From NCBI GenBank assembly GCA_031283505.1, contig JAITBO010000122.1, positions 1-14,417 on the forward strand: DNA of 14,417 bases, given 5' to 3'. Shown here piece by piece: positions 6,639 to 14,327 of this stretch (position 1 is its first letter; each line of letters starts with the position of its first letter). The notes under the pieces are model-generated. The model worked only from the letters and a program-made list of their open reading frames with translations. It made no database searches and was not told the origin of the DNA. Made by a program: the position numbers and the translations under genes. This DNA is from Treponema sp. (GTDB taxonomy: Bacteria; Spirochaetota; Spirochaetia; Treponematales; Breznakiellaceae).

Positions 6639-7874
6639 CTAATATCCCGGTTCGTCGAGTACGGCTTGTACCGTTTCAATAACCCTCTCTACCTGGGCGT
6701 CCTTCATGCCGGGCCAGATGGGAAGGGAAACAACTTGTTCAAAATTTTTCATGGATTCGGGAAAATCCTCCGCCTCCAGGGCATACCGTTTTTTGTAGTA
6801 TGGCATAATATGCAGGGGAATGAAATGTACCGAAATCCCTATTCCCCGGTCCTGAAGAGCCCTGATAAAAGCGTCCCGGCTTATGTCCAGGTTTTCCGTT
6901 CTGAGACGCAAGGGATAGAGATGCCGGGCGTCCCCCGGTCCCGAAGGCGGCAGCCGGAGGCGGGGATCATCCCGAAAGGCCGCATCGTAACAGGCAGCGA
7001 TCTCCTGCCGCCTTTTGAGGAGGGCCATGGCCCGGGTCAACTGCGCCCGGCCAACTGCGGCCAGGATGTCCGGCAGGTTATACTTAAACCCCGGCTCCAG
7101 GACCTCGTAATACCAGGATGCCTTTCTGTCGGTGTACCGGTTCCACACCGTCCGGTCTATCCCGTGAGAACGCATGATCCCGATGCGGCGGCACAACTCC
7201 GCATCCCGGCTCACTACCATACCCCCTTCGCCGGTGGTGATGGTTTTGGTAGCGTAAAACGAAAAGACCCCTATATCCCCGATGGTTCCGGCCCATTCGC
7301 CTCCGGGAAGCCGGGCAGGGAAGGCATGGGCGGCGTCTTCTATAACCCGGATACCCCGGCGCCGGGCTGCCGACATGACGGCTTCCATGTCGCAGGGGAG
7401 TCCCCCGTAGTGGACGGGGATCACCGCCCGGGGCTTTCCCCGGGGCCCGAAGCCTTCGCCGGTTCCGTCCCTGGGAGGATAAGCGGGCAACCCCCGTTCC
7501 AGGCGTTCCAGGGTATGTTCCAGGGCCGGAGGATCGATATGAAAGCTGCCGGGGCTTGTGTCCACGAAGGCGACATCCGCCCCAAGGTAACGGACCACTT
7601 CGGCGGTGGAGGTGAAGGTATATGAGGGGACCAGCACCACGTCTCCGGGCCCGGCTCCGCAGGCTTCCAGGGCCAGATGGAGGCCGCTGGTGGCGGAATT
7701 TACCGCCAGGGCGGTGAGGGGGATACCCGGAGTCTCCAAAAATCCGGCAAACTCCTTTTCAAAGGCCAGGGCTTCCTGCCCGGTGGTGAGCCACCCGGAA
7801 CGGAGTACCCGGAGGACCGCGTCTTCTTCTTCCCGGCCTATGAATGGCAGGGCAAAAGGGATATCAGGTTCCAT
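6639..7874 (-). CDS. DegT/DnrJ/EryC1/StrS-family PLP sugar aminotransferase
   Basis: 411 aa, normal for the family. These fold-type I PLP enzymes transaminate keto-sugar nucleotides in the cytoplasm. The Schiff-base lysine is Lys200 in FSFYATKTITTGEGG. NSATSGLHLAL (59-69) holds the cofactor phosphate region, EDAAHAF (169-175) supplies the Asp contacting the pyridine ring, and PVHYGG (143-148) and the C-terminal SVHFIPLH segment are typical. An extra Gly/Pro-rich stretch (about 120-137, AYPPRDGTGEGFGPRG) lengthens one loop. Beside a UDP-sugar 4,6-dehydratase, the expected reaction is amination at C4 of a 4-keto-6-deoxy-HexNAc nucleotide, as in PglE or WbpE-type steps; the exact sugar is inference. 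ATG 7874 begins 11 nt inside the dehydratase gene and has GCGGGGAA upstream. The longer frame back to 7976 lies wholly inside that gene and is not used. Confidence 0.9.
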   Translation of the reverse strand: MEPDIPFALPFIGREEEDAVLRVLRSGWLTTGQEALAFEKEFAGFLETPGIPLTALAVNSATSGLHLALEACGAGPGDVVLVPSYTFTSTAEVVRYLGADVAFVDTSPGSFHIDPPALEHTLERLERGLPAYPPRDGTGEGFGPRGKPRAVIPVHYGGLPCDMEAVMSAARRRGIRVIEDAAHAFPARLPGGEWAGTIGDIGVFSFYATKTITTGEGGMVVSRDAELCRRIGIMRSHGIDRTVWNRYTDRKASWYYEVLEPGFKYNLPDILAAVGRAQLTRAMALLKRRQEIAACYDAAFRDDPRLRLPPSGPGDARHLYPLRLRTENLDISRDAFIRALQDRGIGISVHFIPLHIMPYYKKRYALEAEDFPESMKNFEQVVSLPIWPGMKDAQVERVIETVQAVLDEPGY

Positions 7875-9366
7875 AATTCCCCGCGGAAGTTGGCATGATA
7901 AGGGTGGGGATGGCTTCATGAAGCAGTTCCCGCAGAAGGGCGCTGTTCCGGTACTGTTCCGGCTTTTCCCTGTCAAATTTACAGACGGGCCTGAGGGCTT
8001 CGGTCAGGACTTCGAGGTCCAGGGCGTCCTGATCCTTCCTTTCAACCTTGAGGATGCGGTTGTATTCGGTGGGCATGGGCGTTTCGTTCCCGGACCAGAG
8101 GGCTTCGTCCATGCGTTCTCCGGGACGGGGACCTATGTATTCGATCCGTATGTCTTCTTCGGGTTCAAACCCATAGAAGCGTATCATCTGTTCCGCCATA
8201 TCCCTGATCCGTATGGACTCTCCCATGTCCAGAAGATAGAGGTTCCCATTGTCCCCCACACCGCCGGCCTTGAGTACCAGGGAACAGGCTTCCGGAATGG
8301 TCATGAACCAGCGTCGCATTTCAGGGTCGGTGACCGTGACGGGGCCACCCTTTTCGATCTGTTTCTGGAAGAGGGGCATGATGGACCCCCTGGACCCCAG
8401 AACATTACCGAAGCGGACGACCATAAAATGACCGGCGGGGGAATTCTCCCCGTTCCGGACTGCGGCGTCCAGGACCAGGCGTTCGCAGAGGTATTTGGAA
8501 ACCCCGTACACCGAAACGGGTTCTACCGCCTTGTCGGTGGTGATAAGCACAAAACGTTTTACCCGGTGCTTTTGAGCGGCGTTGATCAGGTTAAGGGTGC
8601 CGAAAAAGTTGTTCTCTATGGCCGCCACGGGGTTTTCTTCCATCATGGGGACGTGTTTGTAGGCTGCGGCATGGAAAATCACATCGGCCTTGAGTTTACC
8701 CAGGATGTAATCGATGTAGTTTTCGTCCTTGAGGTCCCCTATGACCGGGACCAGGGTGGCTTTTTCGCCCACCCCTTCGTCCTGGAGCAGGCGGAGTTCC
8801 CGGTCAATTTGGTAGATTGAATTCTCGCCATGCCCGAAGAGATACAGCCGGGACGCTCCCCCGGAAAGAAGCTGCCGGCAGAGTTCATTGCCTATGGATC
8901 CTCCCGCGCCGGTAACCAGGACCCGCTTGCCTCTGAGGTAAGCCAGGCTCTGCTTGAGGTTGACCGCCACGGGGGTGCGGCCCAAAAGATCCTGGGGGTC
9001 TATGGAACGGGTCTGAATCAGGTGGGCGTCCCCTTCAATGATCTGGGAAATCCCCGGTAAAATGCGGATCCGCGCGAATCCCGCTTTTTTCAGAATGCCG
9101 TAGAGTTCCACAAGGTACTCCCGGCTGGCGCTGGGGATGGCGATGACGGCTTCGTCGGCGGGATTCATCCGCAGGAGCCGGGCCACGTCCCGGATGGGTC
9201 CCAATACGGGAATCCCCTCGATTTTTCGGCCTATTTTTTTAGGATCATCGTCCAGAAAGGCCACGACATCGCCGAAAATGGCTTTTCTTTTTATTTCTTC
9301 AGCCAAAGTCTGGCCGGCGAAACCGGCTCCGATAATGTAAAGACGTCTTGATTTTTCCGCAGTCAT
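7864..9366 (-). CDS. UDP-N-acetyl-hexosamine 4,6-dehydratase, CapD/PglF/WbpM type, lacking membrane region
   Basis: The 500-aa protein has two Rossmann units. Residues 8-130 are the regulatory-like domain seen in long CapD/WbpM proteins (IIGAGFAGQ, VVAFLDDDP, GIPVLG, EAVIAIPSA). Residues 147 to about 420 are the extended SDR catalytic domain: TGAGGSIG (152-159) for NAD(P), FHAAAYKHVP (231-240), TTDKAVEP (276-283) and Tyr287-x3-Lys291. Family members with this two-domain layout usually start with about four transmembrane helices; here the frame starts directly at the Rossmann domain and nothing membrane-like lies between it and the NusG-like gene 45 nt upstream. The catalytic position is Tyr, not the Met known from WbpM and PglF. 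The product is expected to be a UDP-4-keto-6-deoxy sugar, the substrate for the adjacent aminotransferase. ATG 9366 has only a weak purine stretch as ribosome site. GERMDEALW late in the chain is family-typical. Confidence 0.9.
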   Translation of the reverse strand: MTAEKSRRLYIIGAGFAGQTLAEEIKRKAIFGDVVAFLDDDPKKIGRKIEGIPVLGPIRDVARLLRMNPADEAVIAIPSASREYLVELYGILKKAGFARIRILPGISQIIEGDAHLIQTRSIDPQDLLGRTPVAVNLKQSLAYLRGKRVLVTGAGGSIGNELCRQLLSGGASRLYLFGHGENSIYQIDRELRLLQDEGVGEKATLVPVIGDLKDENYIDYILGKLKADVIFHAAAYKHVPMMEENPVAAIENNFFGTLNLINAAQKHRVKRFVLITTDKAVEPVSVYGVSKYLCERLVLDAAVRNGENSPAGHFMVVRFGNVLGSRGSIMPLFQKQIEKGGPVTVTDPEMRRWFMTIPEACSLVLKAGGVGDNGNLYLLDMGESIRIRDMAEQMIRFYGFEPEEDIRIEYIGPRPGERMDEALWSGNETPMPTEYNRILKVERKDQDALDLEVLTEALRPVCKFDREKPEQYRNSALLRELLHEAIPTLIMPTSAGNYGT

Positions 9367-9411
9367 AGATTTTTCATCAATTAGGATCTTGCTTTCGCCG
9401 GCTCCCGCACC

Positions 9412-9954
9412 TTACCGGGGTATTCTGGCCGACACCGCCGGTTCAATAACTTCAAAGGCCAGATCGATAGAAAAGGAATCGTCGTAAAGATCCAGTTTGA
9501 TCTTTGCCCTCCCTTTTCTTTTATCGACCTTTATTATATTTCCCTCAAGCCCCATGAGAGGACCATCGGCAACTACAATGCGGGCATTCTCGTCGAAATA
9601 GACCCTGGATTTTCCGGCCACGGGACCGACTCTCTTGATAAAGTGGAGCACTATCTCCAGGTCTTTGTCCTGCAAGGGACAAATATTCTGGTTGGACTTC
9701 AGAAAACGGAAAAATCCGTCGGTTCTGCGGAATTCCCGCTGGTACTTTTGGATGTTGTCTTCATTATCAACTTCAATGAAGATGTATCCCGGAAAAATAG
9801 GGGGAGTCTCCGGGATCATAACACCTTTCCGGCGCAGGTTAATGCTCCGTCTTGGAAAATATATCTCCAGGGGCCTTCCCGGATACAAGGCTTTGTACAA
9901 AGTGATGTATTTTTCTTCCCCCCTGGTTTTGACTTGAACAGCGTAATACTTCAT
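9412..9954 (-). CDS. NusG-family specialised transcription antiterminator (RfaH/LoaP-like paralogue)
   Basis: 180 aa. The N-terminal NGN domain begins MKYYAVQVKTRGEEKYI and includes PPIFPGYIFIEVD (51-63), the usual NusG core, then TDGFFRFLKS. The C-terminal KOW domain is ARIVVADGPLMGLEGNIIKVDKRKGRAKIKL (about 124-154), a good match. Housekeeping NusG normally sits beside secE and rplK; this copy instead heads sugar-nucleotide genes, the context of RfaH, UpxY and LoaP, which suppress termination in long polysaccharide operons. It binds RNA polymerase and the operon transcript. The role here is inferred from position. ATG 9954 is chosen because it begins the conserved MKYYA motif; the in-frame TTG at 9984 falls in a palindrome. 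No good Shine-Dalgarno precedes it. The dehydratase gene follows after 45 nt. Confidence 0.85.
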   Translation of the reverse strand: MKYYAVQVKTRGEEKYITLYKALYPGRPLEIYFPRRSINLRRKGVMIPETPPIFPGYIFIEVDNEDNIQKYQREFRRTDGFFRFLKSNQNICPLQDKDLEIVLHFIKRVGPVAGKSRVYFDENARIVVADGPLMGLEGNIIKVDKRKGRAKIKLDLYDDSFSIDLAFEVIEPAVSARIPR

Positions 9955-9966
9955 CCGTAAACCGCT

Positions 9967-9995
9967 TATAGCATAAAAAACCAAGTTATGCTATA
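9967..9995. promoter_or_regulatory. Inverted repeat in the divergent spacer, candidate operator or paired -10 elements
   Basis: Arms TATAGCATAA (9967-9976) and TTATGCTATA (9986-9995) are perfect reverse complements with a 9-nt loop. They lie between the minus-strand NusG-like gene (ATG 9954) and the plus-strand secreted protein gene (ATG 10037). Each outer edge carries an extended -10-like motif: TGCTATAGC toward the plus gene and TGCTATAAG toward the minus gene. No good -35 box accompanies either. The minus start would leave almost no leader, so the promoter reading is weak and an operator is equally possible. Confidence 0.35.
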
Positions 9996-10024
9996 GCCCC
10001 CCTTTCTCTTTGCCGATAGAGAAT

Positions 10025-10032
10025 AAGGAGGG
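10025..10032 (+). promoter_or_regulatory. Ribosome binding site of the secreted-protein gene
   Basis: AAGGAGGG, 4 nt before ATG 10037. It settles the start on this ATG, which begins a clean signal peptide, rather than the in-frame TTG at 10010. Confidence 0.7.
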
Positions 10033-10036
10033 TTCC

Positions 10037-10546
10037 ATGGTTTTCCGAAAGGCCGGGATAAAGGCCATAATTCTTTGTATTTTCGCCGGGATTGCCACCC
10101 CGGCTTTTGCCTATACCGTTTCTTTCATCGTGGTTGAAACGGGCCAGGTCCAGGATGGTCCGGGAAGCGAGGCATCTCATCTTTGGGAGAACGAATTGAT
10201 GGACGTGTTTTTTAACGCCGGACATATCGTCAGCAACGCCCATACCTTGCGGATAAACAGCAATACACTCAAGGATTTTCCTGATGAAGCCCAGGGCGAT
10301 TTTGATGAGGCCCGGCAGGGAGGCGCGGACTTTTTCGTCATGGCGTTGCTGAATTACCAGCCTCCCGGCGAGGTCCCGGAATCTTCGGGAACGGCGGTCA
10401 GGCCCCGGCAAATCTTCCTCAAGGTTTTCAGGGTGAATCCCTGTCAAAAGGTGTATGAACAAGAATATTCGGGCTCGGCAGGGGATGAGTCAGTTAGAGC
10501 CAAAAACGCGGCCAGGGCTAGTCTTTCCCATCTACGGGAAAGATAA
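10037..10546 (+). CDS. Small exported protein of unknown function
   Basis: 169 aa. Residues 1-25 are a textbook signal peptide: Arg4 and Lys5, hydrophobic AIILCIFAGIA, cleavage expected after TPAFA. The mature part has no membrane segment. I do not recognise the family. It shows an amphipathic segment WENELMDVFFNAGHIVSNA, a strand GADFFVMALLNYQ and a strand IFLKVFRVNPCQKVYEQEYSG. That succession recalls periplasmic or lipoprotein folds of the CsgG/TolB-N type, where a short N-terminal region finds a partner and a later strand reads 'A-D-x-x-V-x-G'; this is a pattern impression only. There is no lipobox Cys. It is separated from the RlpA/SPOR gene by 23 nt on the same strand, so the two are probably co-transcribed and both act in the periplasm. 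It diverges from the NusG-led operon. Confidence 0.75.
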   Translation: MVFRKAGIKAIILCIFAGIATPAFAYTVSFIVVETGQVQDGPGSEASHLWENELMDVFFNAGHIVSNAHTLRINSNTLKDFPDEAQGDFDEARQGGADFFVMALLNYQPPGEVPESSGTAVRPRQIFLKVFRVNPCQKVYEQEYSGSAGDESVRAKNAARASLSHLRER

Positions 10547-10569
10547 GAAGTAAGTAGAAGGAACAGGAT

Positions 10570-12021
10570 ATGAAGAAGTTAATTCTTGCGGTAACAGCGG
10601 TTATCATCGCGGTGATCTGTGTCAGCGCCTCAATCTGGGAGGGAGCGGCCGCAGTCAGTATAGGCGGCGAGCTGCCTGAAGGCGGTTACTATGCGGCCAC
10701 CAAGTCGTTTCCCCGGAATACGGTGGTGGATATTACCAATCTTGAAACCGGTAAATCCGTCCGGGCTATCGTAGCGGCAGGACTCGATTCCCCCGGCCTG
10801 TTGGCGATTCTTTCTAAAGAAGCGGCTGAACTTATCGGCATACAAACCCGGTCCATAGGCCGCATCCGTATGACCATGCCGGCGGATCCTGTTGCTTTTT
10901 CCCGGTTTACCGAGGGGGTCAATCCCAGCGGAGACCCGGACTACGATCCCCGGGCCGCTATAGCCGCCGCTTCTCCCCGGCAGACTCCCCAAACCCCGCA
11001 ACGGACGATCATCCCTTCAGGACCGGTCGTCCCGTCCGGCACTATGCCGCCGGTATGGGAAGCCCCGATCCTGCCTTCCCCTGCGGCGGAACCGGTCCCG
11101 TCTCCTTCGTCCGTTCAGTCCGGCGATCCTGTCATTCCTGCGGATGCCTCGGCTCCACCCGAGAACGTCCAGTGGCCCTGGGAACGTCCGGCGCTTTCTA
11201 CCCCGGTGGAACGGCCTGTGGAAACACCCCCAGAACCCGCCAGAGATACCTTTCTAACCGGACAACCTGCGGAAACACCCGCAAAACCTGCTGCGGATAC
11301 TTTTCTGGCCGAAGGACCTGCGGAAACGCCTCCGGATACGGAATCCGCATACAGACCCCCGGTCGCGGCCCAGCAGGACGGCGCTATTACCTACGAACGG
11401 CGGCCTGAACTGATCCGAAACCCGGAGCCGGAAAATACAGCGCCTGCCCGGAACACAATAGTTCTGGAACCTGCCGAACCGCGGCCTCCGGCGCCTTATA
11501 CCAGTCTGCCCCCGAATATGGGGATTACCCCCATCACGTCTCCTTCGCCGGTTGCGGCTAATCCGGTTGAGACCGTCCGGAAAGAAGATACCGTGGAAAT
11601 TCCCGATCAGTATATTATCCCGGGGATAGCTGAAGCCGCTCCCAGGACACGGGCAATTCCGGAAGAACCGGACCAGGTTTCAAAAACAGAAACGGTCAGG
11701 AAGAATCCGGCAAATTCCTCTTTTCAAGAACCGGTTTCGACCCAGGCCGCCGCCGTTCAGTTTTCCGCTCCCCTTATCAGTAACCTTGAGAAGGGAATGT
11801 ACTACCTTCAGTTAAGGGCGTTTACCAAGAAGGAACTGGTACAATCCGAATTGTCCCGCCTGGGAGACGCCTATCCTCTGGCGGTACAGGCCGGAGGCAC
11901 GTCGGAGAAGCCCCTCTACCGTATTCTTATAGGCCCGGTAAATCTGGGGGAAAGCAACGCCCTCCTTCGGCGTTTCAAAGGAAACGGCTATGGGGACGCC
12001 TTTGTCAGACAGGCTGAGTAA
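10570..12021 (+). CDS. RlpA-like double-psi beta-barrel protein with proline-rich linker and C-terminal SPOR domain
   Basis: 483 aa in three parts. Residues 1-28 are a signal sequence or anchor (MKKLILAVTAVIIAVICVSAS). Residues about 36-103 match the RlpA-type double-psi barrel: GGYYAATKSFPRNTVVDITNLETGKSVRAIV, then LSKEAAELIGI and IGRIRM. The family motif NDRGPF, which carries the catalytic-type Asp in lytic RlpA, is replaced by AAGLDSPG, so lytic activity is doubtful. Residues about 110-405 are a Pro/Ala/Glu-rich, probably disordered linker. Residues 407-483 are a SPOR domain (MYYLQLRAFTKKELVQSELS, PLYRILIGP, ANALL-type helix), which in other bacteria binds denuded peptidoglycan at division sites. 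It is therefore an envelope or septal protein. ATG 10570 follows AGAAGGAACAGGAT. Its stop is 19 nt from the stop of the convergent rarA fusion gene. Confidence 0.85.
   Translation: MKKLILAVTAVIIAVICVSASIWEGAAAVSIGGELPEGGYYAATKSFPRNTVVDITNLETGKSVRAIVAAGLDSPGLLAILSKEAAELIGIQTRSIGRIRMTMPADPVAFSRFTEGVNPSGDPDYDPRAAIAAASPRQTPQTPQRTIIPSGPVVPSGTMPPVWEAPILPSPAAEPVPSPSSVQSGDPVIPADASAPPENVQWPWERPALSTPVERPVETPPEPARDTFLTGQPAETPAKPAADTFLAEGPAETPPDTESAYRPPVAAQQDGAITYERRPELIRNPEPENTAPARNTIVLEPAEPRPPAPYTSLPPNMGITPITSPSPVAANPVETVRKEDTVEIPDQYIIPGIAEAAPRTRAIPEEPDQVSKTETVRKNPANSSFQEPVSTQAAAVQFSAPLISNLEKGMYYLQLRAFTKKELVQSELSRLGDAYPLAVQAGGTSEKPLYRILIGPVNLGESNALLRRFKGNGYGDAFVRQAE
11221..11322 (+). repeat. Two imperfect 51-bp tandem repeats in the proline-rich linker
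   Basis: Copies at 11221-11271 and 11272-11322 encode ETPPEPARDTFLTGQPA and ETPAKPAADTFLAEGPA, 17 residues each. A partial third unit (ETPPDTES) follows. The repeats are within the disordered linker of the RlpA/SPOR protein and suggest that linker length changes by in-frame unit duplication. Confidence 0.7.
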
Positions 12022-12040
12022 AGGCCAGAATTTTGGGAGA

Positions 12041-14308
12041 TTAGGATAAGAGCTTTCTTCCCAAGAGAAGAAAGCTCTTCCATTTCCAGATCAAAGGACC
12101 ACACGCGGCCCTTTCGGCGAGCGTTTCCCGGACGCGGTTAAAATCCCTGTCCCCCAGGATACCGGAGACGCTGGCCCCCCAGCTTGAGCGATCCTTGTCA
12201 AACCATGCCGAGATGTCCCGCGTTGAGATAAGGCGTTCTTCCTGCTGTTCCAGGATTGTCAAGGTCACCGTAAAGCCAGCTTCTTCAAAACTCCGGCGTA
12301 AAATTTCCTCGTCCCAGGTCAGCCATTTGGGAGGACCGGCGTTCTCCGATCCAGGGGAGAAAAACCGTTCTTCCGCCTCCCGGAGTTTTTCCGAAAGTTC
12401 AGGCGGGGCTCCGCATTCTTCCAGGATGACCCGGGAAAGCCGTTCCCCCAGGAGGGGAGGGGACTGGAGGAGGGATATATCCCCCTTAGGGGCCAGAAGG
12501 TCCCGGGCGCCTTGGGCGTAATCCCTAAAGACCTGTCCCGCTTCTCCGGCAAAGCCTCGCCGCCAGTTTTCTCTGACGAAGATGTGATCGAAAACCGCTG
12601 CGGAAAAGAGCTTTTCCGCCTCTCCGGGAGAGGGGAAGATGGATGCGGGGTAGACCGCGATTTCCGGACGCTCCGTTTCGTCCAGGATGGCGGCAAACCG
12701 GAGCAGGGCGTCCCGGGCGGCCTCGGTCTCCACCAGGGCGGCGGCAAGCCCTTCGGGGGTTTTCCGCAGGCTTTCCCAGAGGAGAAGCCCGTCCCCGGCG
12801 GCGGGGACAAGAATGCGGTCATGCCGGGCCAGGGATGTTTGGCCCAGGATGCGATCCCGGTCCGAAAGGAGGAGGGCGCTCCGCCCGGATTCGAGGCGTT
12901 TGAACCAGCCTTCCCGCCCCTTTGAGGAAGCCGACCAGGAGAGGAATTCCCCTTCGGTGGAATCCCCGTCCCCCAGGACAACCGCCGCCTGAATCTCCCG
13001 TTTCCGCAGCACTTCTTCCCGTATCTTGCCTTCGTATCCGACGGCGGATGGCGTGTAAAAGGTCTTGCCCCTCAGGGCGGAGGGCAGGTACTGCTGGGCC
13101 GCCCAGTGATCCCGGTAGGCGTGGGGGTAGATATACCCGTCCCCGTGGCCGAATCCCTCGGCGTCCCGGTTAGCGTCCTTAAGGTGATTGGGCACCTCTG
13201 CATCTTCCTTTTCCACCTCCTTCATGACATCGAAGAAGGCCATGGTCGTGTTGGACTTGGGGGCCGTCGCCAGATAGAGGCAGGCGTGGACCAGGGGGAA
13301 GCTGCCTTCCGGAAAGCCTATGCGGTCAAAGGCCTCGGCGCAGGAGATGACCACCGAAAGCGCATGGGGATCCGCCAGGCCCACATCCTCGCCTGCCAGG
13401 ATGATCATGCGGCGGAAGATGAAGGCCGGGTCTTCCCCGGCGCGGACCATTTTGGCAAGCCAGTAGAGGGCTGCGTCAGGGTCGCTTCCCCGGACGCTTT
13501 TGATGAAGGCGCTGATGGTGTCAAAGTGATAATCCCCGTCCCGGTCGTAGAGTACCGCCCGGCGCTGTATGCTTTCTTCGGCGGCTCCCATGGAAACCCG
13601 GATTTTCTGGCCTTCCGGGGGCGGCCAGGAGGGGGGACTGGTTTCCACCGCCAGTTCCAGGGCGTTGAGGAGGCTCCGGGCGTCTCCGCCGGAAACTTCC
13701 ACCAGATGTTCCAGGGCGCCTTCATCAAAGACAACAGTCCACTTGCCGTAACCCCGTTTGGCGTCCGCCAAGGTACGGATTGCGGTTTTACGGAGGTCTT
13801 CCGGGGTAAGGGATTTTAGCTGAAAGATGCGGCTCCGGCTTACCAAAGCCCGGTTTACCTCGAAAAAGGGGTTTTCCGTGGTGGCGCCGATAAGGATCAC
13901 CGTACCGTTTTCTACCCAAGGGAGGAGGGCGTCCTGCTGGGCCTTGTTCCACCGGTGAACTTCATCCACAAAGAGGATGGTCCTGCGTCCGTAAAGCCGG
14001 CGGCGCTCGTCCGAACGATCTATGGCTTCCCTGATGTCTTTGATCCCCGTCAGGACCGCGTTGAGGCTTTCAAAGTAGGCCCGTGTGGTGTTGGCGATCA
14101 CCCTGGCCAGGCTCGTTTTTCCCGTGCCCGGAGGACCGTAAAAGATGACGGAGGAAAGCCGGTCCGCCTGGATCGCCCTTCTCAAAAGCCGTCCCGGCCC
14201 GACAATGTGGTCCTGGCCTATAACGTCGTCCAGGGTCTGGGGGCGCATACGATCCGCCAGGGGACCTTCCGGAGCGCCGGTTCCTTCCACCGTAAAGAGA
14301 TCGCTCAC
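12041..14308 (-). CDS. RarA/MgsA-family AAA+ ATPase fused to a C-terminal methyltransferase-like domain
   Basis: 755 aa against about 440 for stand-alone RarA. Residues 1 to about 430 are RarA (replication-associated recombination factor, a clamp-loader-like AAA+ protein at stalled forks): [21 protein letters not shown], Walker A GPPGTGKT (58-65), Walker [10 protein letters not shown] (111-119), sensor GATTENP (141-147) and arginine-finger region VSRSRIF (156-162). The C-terminal tetramer domain includes [11 protein letters not shown] (304-314) and [10 protein letters not shown] (371-380). Residues about 440-755 are an added domain with [16 protein letters not shown] (497-512) and an acidic LVETEAARD, which resemble motif I and the following acidic turn of SAM-dependent methyltransferases; activity is unproven. 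Such RarA-plus-unknown fusions are an annotated family. GTG 14308 has AGGAGG (14313-14318) upstream. It is 19 nt downstream of another minus-strand gene, so probably in an operon with it. Confidence 0.9.
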   Translation of the reverse strand: MSDLFTVEGTGAPEGPLADRMRPQTLDDVIGQDHIVGPGRLLRRAIQADRLSSVIFYGPPGTGKTSLARVIANTTRAYFESLNAVLTGIKDIREAIDRSDERRRLYGRRTILFVDEVHRWNKAQQDALLPWVENGTVILIGATTENPFFEVNRALVSRSRIFQLKSLTPEDLRKTAIRTLADAKRGYGKWTVVFDEGALEHLVEVSGGDARSLLNALELAVETSPPSWPPPEGQKIRVSMGAAEESIQRRAVLYDRDGDYHFDTISAFIKSVRGSDPDAALYWLAKMVRAGEDPAFIFRRMIILAGEDVGLADPHALSVVISCAEAFDRIGFPEGSFPLVHACLYLATAPKSNTTMAFFDVMKEVEKEDAEVPNHLKDANRDAEGFGHGDGYIYPHAYRDHWAAQQYLPSALRGKTFYTPSAVGYEGKIREEVLRKREIQAAVVLGDGDSTEGEFLSWSASSKGREGWFKRLESGRSALLLSDRDRILGQTSLARHDRILVPAAGDGLLLWESLRKTPEGLAAALVETEAARDALLRFAAILDETERPEIAVYPASIFPSPGEAEKLFSAAVFDHIFVRENWRRGFAGEAGQVFRDYAQGARDLLAPKGDISLLQSPPLLGERLSRVILEECGAPPELSEKLREAEERFFSPGSENAGPPKWLTWDEEILRRSFEEAGFTVTLTILEQQEERLISTRDISAWFDKDRSSWGASVSGILGDRDFNRVRETLAERAACGPLIWKWKSFLLLGRKLLS
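12048..12079. terminator. Perfect 13-bp hairpin at the convergent gene end, candidate bidirectional terminator
   Basis: Arms AAGAGCTTTCTTC (12048-12060) and GAAGAAAGCTCTT (12067-12079) enclose a 6-nt loop. The hairpin lies 26 nt past the stop of the SPOR gene on the plus strand. On the minus strand it is encoded by the last codons of the rarA fusion ([12 protein letters not shown]). There is no U-tract after the stem on either strand, so intrinsic termination would be weak; it may equally act as a 3'-end stabiliser. It is the only strong hairpin I see between the two converging genes. Confidence 0.45.
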
Positions 14309-14312
14309 CGGC

Positions 14313-14318
14313 CCTCCT
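14313..14318 (-). promoter_or_regulatory. Ribosome binding site of the rarA fusion gene
   Basis: AGGAGG on the minus strand, 4 nt before GTG 14308. It supports the GTG start. Confidence 0.6.
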
Positions 14319-14327
14319 GCCGTGTTG

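Noticed and set aside
6666..7625. 319-codon plus-strand open frame
   Set aside because: Antisense to the aminotransferase gene, with Gly/Pro/Arg-rich sequence and no domain pattern.
7872..7976. N-terminal extension of the aminotransferase
   Set aside because: It overlaps the dehydratase C-terminus, lacks similarity to the family, and the shorter start has a purine-rich site and the MEPDIPFALPFIG opening typical of DegT proteins.
7606..8820. 404-codon plus-strand open frame
   Set aside because: It is antisense to the dehydratase and aminotransferase genes, whose motifs are unmistakable; its composition is typical of a shadow frame.
13106..13819. 237-codon plus-strand open frame
   Set aside because: Antisense to the RarA ATPase region; no ribosome site and no recognisable motif.
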